A stretch of DNA of 15,856 nucleotides from Actinidia chinensis (lineage: Eukaryota > Streptophyta > Magnoliopsida > Ericales > Actinidiaceae), in assembly GCA_009663005.1 (NCBI GenBank), contig VIGQ01000581.1:50001-65856 (forward strand), written 5' to 3'. How positions within the stretch are numbered: the stretch's first letter is position 1; each line of letters begins with the position of its first letter. This document shows, piece by piece, positions 9,289 through 15,856 of the stretch. The position numbers and the translations under genes are program-made. The notes beneath the pieces are model-generated. The model saw nothing but the letters and a program-made list of their open reading frames with translations. It did not search any database and was not told the origin of the DNA.

Positions 9289-9320
9289 CCCCCCCCCCTT
9301 AAAAAAAAAAATTTTTTTAA
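9289..9320. repeat. C10, A11, T7 homopolymer cluster
   Basis: Ten C, two T, eleven A, seven T and two A in succession; the A/T part is self-complementary. Likely length-unstable and error-prone. Confidence 0.85.
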
Positions 9321-9739
9321 GGTCAGCCCCATGAAACAAACCAAACTCCTCTTTAGCTTGATTTGTGTTTTGCTTATGAAAAAGATCCCTTGAGATTTGC
9401 CTTGCTTATAAAATAACCAAGCTTGATCACACATTTGGCAACTTGGGTAATGTTCTTGTGTTCCGTTCAATTGACTTAAAACTGTATTTAATAAAAAAAA
9501 CAACTACGGCACTTGAGCTTAGTTTCTCGACTGGCGATTGATTGATTGAAAGCATTGTTTGGGGCCGGTTCGTCAAGTTAGCACATATTTTGAAGCTCTT
9601 AAGCCAATTTGAACAATTGACTGCTACACTCAACTGTCGTTTACTGTCCTAACCAAAGCATGCGTTGGTCCTTTCAATTCTGCATCATCATCCATTACCC
9701 GTCTCATTACTAATCACCAAAATTTATGTCATAAAATAA

Positions 9740-9755
9740 AACAACAACAACAACC
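9740..9755. repeat. (CAA)n microsatellite
   Basis: About five ACA/CAA units. Confidence 0.7.
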
Positions 9756-10173
9756 AGGACAAATCTTCTTCCTGACACGTACTCTATTAAACCATTCCTT
9801 GAATGAAAGGGCTTTGGTCCTTAAATCCCCATTGATGGCAGATGTCATGTATCATTCCAAAATAATTTTATCGAAATCGTTTTCAATCGTTAAAGGCTTT
9901 TATTTGATCAGGATGATGAGGAAAAGAAATAGAAGTTAGATGTCTAACCGTTCGATTTATTAGATTCTCTTTATCTTTTCTCATCACGCAAATTCCTTAA
10001 ACTAATCACAGCCTAAGAGTCAATGGTAATTTTCATTCAGTAACGAAGCTCCTCATCAGGCTTACTTGCAAATGGTTCAGTTTTGAAGACATGCCAAGCC
10101 TATTAATTTGGATATATATTACCACACCAGCAACATATGCTTTCTGCTACTAAGTTAATTGTTTTTCACTCAC

Positions 10174-10274
10174 CCGACCTTAGCTCAATGGCAGAGTGAA
10201 AGGGTTGAACAAGGACGGTTTTCTCCTGGGAATTGCTTAATCCTTTGGTTGTCGGTTCAAATCCGGCAGGTCGT
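10174..10274 (+). tRNA. tRNA-Tyr-derived gene or pseudogene with a long anticodon-loop insertion
   Basis: The sequence folds as a cloverleaf. Acceptor CCGACCT (10174-10180) pairs with AGGTCGT (10268-10274) at six of seven positions. The D stem is GCTC with GAGT. The anticodon stem is AAAGG (10199-10203) with CCTTT (10242-10246). The T stem GTCGG/CCGGC encloses TTCAAAT. The A box (TAGCTCAATGGCAGAGTG) and B box (GGTTCAAATCC) of pol III are present. Both ends match plant nuclear tRNA-Tyr, one of the two intron-bearing plant tRNA families. The anticodon loop is 38 nt, consistent with a 31-nt intron after position 37. At positions 34-36 the bases are TGA, not GTA, and position 72 mismatches, so this is probably a decayed or altered copy. 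Confidence 0.55.
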
Positions 10275-10282
10275 ATAGCAAA

Positions 10283-10293
10283 TTTTCCTTTTT
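10283..10293 (+). terminator. Pol III T-run terminator candidate
   Basis: TTTTCCTTTTT lies 8 nt after the tRNA-like 3' end, the usual place for RNA polymerase III termination. Confidence 0.5.
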
Positions 10294-11009
10294 ATTCCTA
10301 AAACTGGTTGCTAGCTCAAAACTACTATTTTTTCTTTAATTCCTTATGATTGAATTAAGAGTCGAATCAATTGAAAAGGAATACAGATTTTGGAAAAAAG
10401 TTAATTTATTGGACCAACGGAGTTAGGATCACAAGATTATCCCGGCTTTTTTTATTTTTATTTTATTGATCTTTGCGGAGGCTAGAGTGAAGGCATATGT
10501 TTACTACATATTTAAGGTTTGACATTGATTTCGTTTTTGTTGCTTTGGTGGGAGCTAATTCTTCCACTGTTTGATGTTTTTATTGTCCCTGGGTTGACGA
10601 TTTTGGAGTAGTTGGTAGCCTAAATGAGAATGAAGGCCAAGTGTAGGTATGTATGATCATTTTCGTTGTAATTTGTGGTATTATTTTTACTGCATTAAAC
10701 AACACTGGAATATGCATGTTTTGTCACCAGGTACATTGTTTGGCTCAACTTTAACGTAAGGTATCATCATCCTTATCAAAGTCTATTGTTGTTTGTTGGA
10801 GTACGCAAGTGTACTTAGATATGGGGTTGTGGGCTTCTCTTCACTCCTGGCTTCTGTTCCGATATCCATACATCCATTATCTTATCATTTTTTCTCTTTG
10901 CTCAATATTTTTCTTCCTCCATTTTGTTGAGGAAATTAAATTTGTTGATTTACGTCATGCTTTGTCAATTTATGCCAAAAAAATGACGACGTGATTACAA
11001 TGCCACACA

Positions 11010-11035
11010 TTATATATCTATATATCTATATATAT
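11010..11035. repeat. (TATATATC)n / TA microsatellite
   Basis: Repeated TATATATC units grading into TA repeats. Confidence 0.75.
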
Positions 11036-11264
11036 GAAGCAATGTTGGATAAGAGAGTTAATAAGGTATTCCCTAAAAGCGGGAATTTACTTTTTTACAC
11101 CAATTTAAAGAGTCTCTTGGCTCTTAAATCATATATACTCCATATGGGAATCAAGTTCACTAGGGCAAGAATAAACCCGATGATTTGGGTTCTAAGGGAA
11201 AAGAGGGACATTCTAACGAGAGAAGAGCTAAATTAAAGATTTTTAAAATTTATGTAGGTTTACA

Positions 11265-11290
11265 GTGACTCTCCACATATGGAGAGACAC
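11265..11290. repeat. Short hairpin
   Basis: GTGACTCTCCA, loop CATA, TGGAGAGACAC: an 11-position stem with one A-A mismatch. Confidence 0.7.
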
Positions 11291-11925
11291 CGTAACACTT
11301 AAAAAAGGAAATTAAATAATGAGTCTGTGGGGGGGCAAGAAGTTAAGAATTAATTAAGATGTGATGAAAAGAGGACTTGGAGATGCTCATGTTGTCAAGT
11401 GCTAAAAAATTAAATGTCATACATCTCCCAAAGGCACTCACACAAGATTGTATAAAAAGATGTATTCATTTGTACTGTGAACACAAGAAGAGCTCAAAAA
11501 AGATTTTACTAGTTTTAAAAAGTATCGCCAATCTAAACCCATTTGGTTCCAGATTATGATTATGTATGGTTTGGTAGATCGAAAAGGAAGGAGTGAAAAG
11601 AAAAGAATCATCAACGCATGAAAGCTGTTTGGCTTGCAGACTCTTTTTCCCAAGTATTGAAACACAGTAAATTTAAGTTGAGAATTAGATAGAGCACACC
11701 TCGAGTCCTGCTTTCCGTCAAAAAAGTCCTGTAAATTGTTTCTCTCTTTCATCTCGTGTTCTACCAGACCAGACCAGCAAGTTACCACACAAGTCTCTTC
11801 TCTTCTTCCCGTTATCCTTGCACTTTTCCTTGGTGTTGTGTGTTGTTGTAAACAAACAAACATTGCTCCAACTCATTCTACCTCTGAAACCCCATCTGTC
11901 ATCCACCCACCACACAACTTAATAG

Positions 11926-11964
11926 CATTAATGTAAGAAAATACTCTCTCATTTTACATTAATG
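11926..11964. repeat. Inverted repeat, 11-bp arms
   Basis: CATTAATGTAA at 11926-11936 and its exact complement TTACATTAATG at 11954-11964, with a 17-nt spacer. Confidence 0.75.
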
Positions 11965-12201
11965 TGAATTGATTTGTCTATATGCCGGGAATGAAAGGAA
12001 TGTTCTCTATTTTGATTAGACTGAAACTTGTGGTGTTGTCATGACTCATGACAAGGTTTTGACTTGACCACAAGGAAACTATTTCTCCAAATAATAAATA
12101 ATACGATGACCAAAGCCTAAAAGCCTATTGTAGAAAGTGGTTCTGTAGATTCTGATTGTAACCTAAGCTGTGGAAAAAATAGACATATAAGTTCAAAGAT
12201 A

Positions 12202-12546
12202 TTGTTGTCCAAAATCAAGATTCCAACTGACCAAAATCATTACTTTTATGAACGTGGAATCAATAATTGTGAATGCTTAAGGTTCGGGACAAGCTTAAAT
12301 AATATGCGTGCTCTCCTTAATGCTGAAAAATTGAAAGTCATTTTAAAAAATCTTAACTTTGTCCACAAAAACGTGATCGAATGTGAAAAATTGAAACTTA
12401 GTCATGAAAAACTTAAACTTAGTCACATAAAAAGTGATGATCGAATCGTGATCACAGAATCCAATAGGCAAACACTGATCTCCTCTTTTAGCCTAATTCT
12501 CAACGTGAACAATGTTTTCTCTTCGATTATTGGTGGTATTAATTAA
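12202..12546 (+). other. 114-codon open frame with internal EKLKLSH repeat, unknown
   Basis: Uninterrupted from ATG to TAA in very AT-rich DNA. A 21-bp tandem duplication (12385-12405, 12406-12426) encodes EKLKLSH twice, and a related EKLKV lies just upstream. The product would be Lys-, Asn- and Leu-rich with no family I know. No splice, promoter or polyadenylation context is clear; it is most likely a chance frame in repeat-derived DNA. Confidence 0.12.
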
Positions 12547-12703
12547 TTTGATAGGTTTTCCAAATAACTTCAACTGATCTTTCATTTGTTATCTACTGCT
12601 AGGTTGCCAATCTTCTTTGCCAAAACACACTTAAGTGTGTCAATGATGCCCATATTAATTGTAATGTTTGCACTTGAGTTGTAATTGTCTGTGAGACGTC
12701 TTT

Positions 12704-13220
12704 TGTTGAGTAAGTCCCACATCAACACCAAGTGAGCTTGACAGCTTCAGGATACGACGCAAGCTCACAATTTCGAAAGACTTCCTGCCAGTTCTGTTCC
12801 GAGCGGAAGACACAAAAGATTCTTCCCACAAGAGTTAAAAGACTCGAGTACTCTTGCTGCTAGGCGTGCGCATGACTGTTGCGCCAAGGTTAGGCATGGA
12901 TGGATAATGTTCTCCAGGCTGAGTTCTTAAGGCTGTCTTTCTGATGGTTGGTGCCAGGTCAGATCGGGACTTCACATTGGGTTACTATAAAAGACGTTAT
13001 TCTTCATTTTGTGACCAAACGACCGTTTGTAATCACTCTACCTTAGTGTGAGACGGCCCTAGAAACATTTTGAGCAAAATTTGAGACATTAGACTTGGAG
13101 AGTTGGCTTAGATCTATGGATTATTTAGGGTATTTGATGATTTCCAAGGATTATTGTGTATCCTTTATTGTGTGCTTGGATTTAGAGTTGTCAATCCTGT
13201 ATTGTGTGCTCGTATCAACA
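12704..13220 (+). mobile_element. LTR-like fragment, possible solo LTR
   Basis: Starts TGTTGAGTAAGTCCCACATC, a sequence type common at the 5' end of plant LTRs, and ends CAACA at 13216-13220. A TATA box (TATAAAAG, 12986-12993) lies about 280 bp inside, as in an LTR promoter, followed by TTGTGTG-rich sequence like an LTR polyadenylation region. No gag or pol frames follow, and I saw no second LTR or clear target-site duplication. Element class cannot be fixed. Confidence 0.35.
12986..12993 (+). promoter_or_regulatory. TATA box candidate
   Basis: TATAAAAG in a locally GC-richer stretch, best explained as the promoter of the LTR-like fragment. Confidence 0.35.
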
Positions 13221-13669
13221 TAATTGATATTTCCTAAATTTCAGAGTTTTAAAAGGATCTTTTGGTAAATTTTGGCGCCCAAAGTGTTAGAAGGGTCTTT
13301 TTTCACTTTAAACTTATGGCTTCTTGTTTGAAATGTTTACACGTGAAATGTTAATAGAACAGTATGCCAATACACTCCGGCGCCAATTGCTTATTTTGTA
13401 TCTAGTATACTTGTAATGTATGTGATAGGATAATTGTAAGACTGTTAATTACGGACTTGTTATAATATTGGGCGCCAAGTATTTGATAATTTGCACATTG
13501 AAAGTGCCCAAGTAATTGACCAATTAATTTGAGAATTCTATTATAGTGAATTATCAAATGTTTTTATAGAACAAAATTGATAAATACAACATTTCATGTT
13601 TTCATGTAAGAATGGTGGCAGAGCTATAGTTGGATTCAAATGGTATCTACTTCTGTCAATTACATTTTG
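13221..13669. other. No gene seen; AT-rich DNA with three GGCGCC sites
   Basis: GGCGCC occurs at 13274, 13379 and 13471. The first, in TTTTGGCGCCCAAAG, resembles the sequence that follows the 5' LTR in several plant Ty3/gypsy elements. No coding sequence. Confidence 0.4.
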
Positions 13670-13670
13670 C

Positions 13671-13731
13671 CCCTTAAATTAAGCAATTTTTACACTTTAG
13701 CCCTTAAATAAGTAATTTTCCTGTATTGGAC
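13671..13731. repeat. Degenerate ~30-bp tandem repeat
   Basis: CCCTTAAATTAAGCAATTTT and CCCTTAAATAAGTAATTTTC follow each other about 30 bp apart. This kind of sequence is frequent in dispersed plant repeats. Confidence 0.5.
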
Positions 13732-14420
13732 CTTTAACTATAGAATTGTTTGCAAAATGGCCAATTTGATGTACCAACTGTCGACACACCACTTGAGCCC
13801 CAACCCTAGCTCCTATTTCTCTCCCTCTAGCCACCATTAAATCCCCACCCTTAACTCCTCTTCCCTTTGCCTCTCGCAACCACCACTATGAACCACCTCC
13901 ATCGACAACTATTCAACTCAACCTCCATCCTATGCATTCCATCCCACACATAGAAGGGGAGGGGAGGAATCAGTTATGGCTTCAAATTATTCCATTCTTC
14001 AACACACACATAAAATAAGGCTTGAACTACAAACGAGGGCTTCAACCATTCTTTCTCTATCTAACACACACAAGGAGAATTTGAATTATGCTTTCGAACC
14101 ACAAATAGAGAGCAAGAGAGAGAGCAATGGTCAATTGATCACCACCAAATTGTTTGGACCTCTGGTTAAATACCACCTTCCTCCACTATCATGAACACAC
14201 ACAAAACACTATAATGTTGTTGGTAGAGGGTGGCAGTTAGACAACTGCTGCTAGACATGAGTAAAGGTGTCCTCCCATAGCCAGTTCTCCATCTAAGTGC
14301 TGTTAAATAAAAAACGGATAATTTTTGTAGAATGAGAAAAACCTTTCATTTTGAACTCCATGAAACTTTCATTTCGATGGGCCTAAACAACTAAAACCAA
14401 TCATAGATGGTTGCAGAGCA
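13732..14420. other. No gene seen
   Basis: Pyrimidine- and CA-rich stretches, and a 72-codon open frame at 13976-14194 that is low-complexity (repeated ACACACA, and TTCAA-rich direct repeats about 60 bp apart). Repeat-derived DNA is the simplest reading. Confidence 0.45.
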
Positions 14421-14458
14421 TGTAATAACCCGATTTTTCTTAAAATGGTTATTCTATC

Positions 14459-14474
14459 GTTATATATATATAAC
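14459..14474. repeat. 16-bp AT palindrome
   Basis: GTTATATATATATAAC is perfectly self-complementary. Confidence 0.85.
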
Positions 14475-14520
14475 AATGTTTAATATTACATTACAATTAT
14501 ATGTTTTTGAAAGTTTCGGG

Positions 14521-14570
14521 TCAAATTTTTATAAGGAGGATATATATATATCCTCCTTATAAAAATTTGA
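14521..14570. repeat. Perfect 50-bp palindrome
   Basis: TCAAATTTTTATAAGGAGGA, then ATATATATAT, then TCCTCCTTATAAAAATTTGA: every base of the left 25 pairs with the right 25, with no spacer. This is a potential cruciform or hairpin, possibly a fold-back element end or part of the repeat starting near 14421. Confidence 0.95.
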
Positions 14571-15018
14571 AGCCAAGGAAAAAACACTAAAACTAGGAGT
14601 GGATAAATATCTAACATTTACCCATCTCCACTATGTTTAAAAGGTCATAGGAAAAGAAACGATTTTAAAGCAAAATGGCAATATCAAAGCTTGTTGAGTA
14701 GCCCACGTGTTCCACAATGGACGATCTTCAACACCAAGAAAATTCCCAATTCTCCATATGGTTCCCATTTGAAAGATCATTAATCAAAGCCTGAACCTCC
14801 CAAAAACTTATCGATTACATCCATTAACAATTTTGAGGAATTTGACATGTGTCAAACAACCAAAAGGAAGTGCAGTGTGATATTTCAGAAAAATTAGGGG
14901 ATCAATGTATTTGTTAGATAACTCAAGGGAGTGAGTGTAGTTTACTCAAAGAATTTTGTGTTCATTACTTTTCAAACAAAAGCCAAAGGAATGTCGAAGG
15001 TTTCCGAGCTCCACTTAC
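14571..15018. other. No gene seen
   Basis: AT-rich intergenic sequence between the palindrome and the telomere-like tract. Confidence 0.5.
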
Positions 15019-15856
15019 GGTTTATGGTTTAGGGTTTAGGTTTAGGATTTACGGCTTTAGGGTTGGGGTTTTGGGTTTTGGGTTAGGGATTAGGGTTTGG
15101 GGTTTCGGGTTGGGTTTAGGGGTTCGAGGGTTTTTTTACGGTTTGGGGTTAGGGTTTAGGGTTTAGGCGTTTGGGGTTTGGGGTTTGGGGTTTTGGGTTT
15201 CGGGTGGGGTTGTGGGTTTGGGTTTTGGGTTTGATGTTTCGTGGTTTTTTGGGTTTTGGGTTTAGGGTTTCGGCGTCGAGTTAGGGTTTGAGGGCTTAGG
15301 GCTTAGGGCTTAGGTTTTTTTAAGGCTAGGGCTTAGGGTTTAGGGTTTTTTCGGGCTAGTGCTTAGGGCTTAGGGTTTAGGGATTAAGGCTATTGGGTTT
15401 AGTAGGGTTAGGGTTCTAGGGGTTAGGGGTTAGGGTTTAGGGTCTAGGGTTAGGGTTAGGGGTTAGGGTTTAGGGTTTAGCATTTAGGGGTTAGGGTTTA
15501 GCGTTTAGGGTTTAGGGTTTAGGGTTAGGGTTTAGGGTTTAGGGTTTAGGGTTTAGGGGCTAGAGTAGGGTCAGGGTTCAGGTTCAGTTCGGGTTAGGTT
15601 AGGGGGTTAGCGTCAGGGTTCAGGGTTCAGGGTTTTGGGGGGGTTTGGGTTTGGGGTTTGGGGTTTGGGGATGGGGGTTTGGGGGTTGTTTAGGGTTTCC
15701 GGGTTTAGGGTTTAGTGTTTACAGTTTAGGGTTTACGGTTTAGGGTTTAGGGTTTAGGGTTTAGGGTGTAAGTGTGGGTTGTGGTTTAGGGTTTAGGGGG
15801 GGGTGAGGGGGGGAGGGGGGAGGGGGAGGGTGTTGAGGGTGGTAGGGGGGAGGGGT
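15019..15856 (+). repeat. Degenerate TTTAGGG telomere-type repeat tract
   Basis: The plant telomere heptamer and close variants fill the right end of the window. Runs of exact units occur near 15505-15560 and 15735-15765. Variants cluster: TTTTGGG and TTTGGGG near 15060-15110, 15170-15250 and 15640-15680, and GCTTAGG near 15293-15380. The G-rich strand reads rightwards, so the chromosome end should lie to the right. The last 55 bases (about 15800-15856) are nearly pure G with a few T and A. The tract may be the proximal edge of a real telomere with variant repeats, an interstitial relic, or true telomere blurred by base-calling errors. Confidence 0.9.

Larger units (their letters stand above)
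8982..10173. other. No gene seen
   Basis: AT-rich DNA with homopolymer runs near 9289-9320 and a (CAA)n near 9740. No open frame with convincing composition on either strand. The strong T bias of the + strand fades across this interval. Confidence 0.5.
10294..12201. other. No gene seen; AT-rich intergenic DNA
   Basis: Open frames up to 141 codons occur (minus strand 11438-11863), but none has recognisable content. It contains a TA-rich microsatellite (11010-11035) and two hairpins listed separately. A CT-rich, promoter- or 5' UTR-like stretch lies at about 11730-11830 with no gene following. Confidence 0.5.

Noticed and set aside
10174..10274. tRNA-derived SINE head
   Set aside because: Full cloverleaf including the 3' acceptor strand, followed by a T-run terminator; no SINE body or poly-A/T tail seen. 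A SINE cannot be wholly excluded.
11240..11400. MITE suggested by the 11265-11290 hairpin and TTGGAGATGCTC
   Set aside because: No matching terminal inverted repeats or target-site duplication found.
11438..11863. 141-codon open frame on the minus strand
   Set aside because: No recognisable domain, no splice or promoter context, mixed composition; likely a chance frame in intergenic DNA.
13976..14194. 72-codon open frame
   Set aside because: Built on CA-rich and TTCAA-rich direct repeats; low complexity.
15019..15856. CRISPR-like regular repeats
   Set aside because: The repeats are TTTAGGG telomere units without spacers.

Overview
This window is nuclear DNA from a flowering plant, probably a eudicot. 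Three things show this: a many-exon gene with U-rich GT-AG introns, AT-rich intergenic DNA with retroelement-like debris, and a right end made of degenerate TTTAGGG repeats, the plant telomere motif. The G-rich strand runs left to right, so the right edge points towards a chromosome end. The window therefore looks subtelomeric, or is the end of an assembled contig.

Region 1 to 3811 (+ strand) holds the 3' half of a SET-domain histone methyltransferase gene of the ATXR7 (SDG25, SET1-like H3K4) type. Nine exons can be placed: 1-61 (partial), 220-640, 724-886, 1033-1459, 1559-1679, 1950-2029, 2334-2387, 2490-2637 and 3790-3811. All splice junctions inside the window look intact and the protein ends with the normal post-SET terminus RCRGSLN and TGA. 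The middle and SET exons, however, carry roughly a dozen or more small indels that break the frame. Few clear substitutions or direct nonsense changes accompany them. Either this is a young pseudogene or the consensus is poorly polished; the sequence alone does not decide.

Region 3812 to about 9000 has no recognisable complete gene. The + strand stays T-rich, as plant introns are. It contains a chain of splice-like segments that keeps the ATXR7 frame open past its stop (3812-4840). It also contains several short exon-like islands (5145-5274, 6744-6840, 8143-8245, 8816-8981), which could be remnants of a second broken gene. I could not name any of these.

Region 9000 to 15000 is non-coding as far as I can see. 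It holds an intron-bearing tRNA-Tyr-derived gene or pseudogene (10174-10274), a stretch that looks like an LTR with its own TATA box (12704-13220), three GGCGCC sites in an AT-rich background, and a perfect 50-bp palindrome (14521-14570).

Region 15019 to 15856 is the telomere-like tract. It has blocks of particular variant repeats and a G-rich, low-complexity end.

Only the methyltransferase remnant, and perhaps the tRNA, is functionally interpretable. The rest is intron-like, repeat-derived or simple-sequence DNA. No operon logic applies, and I found no defence system, CRISPR array or other clearly new system.
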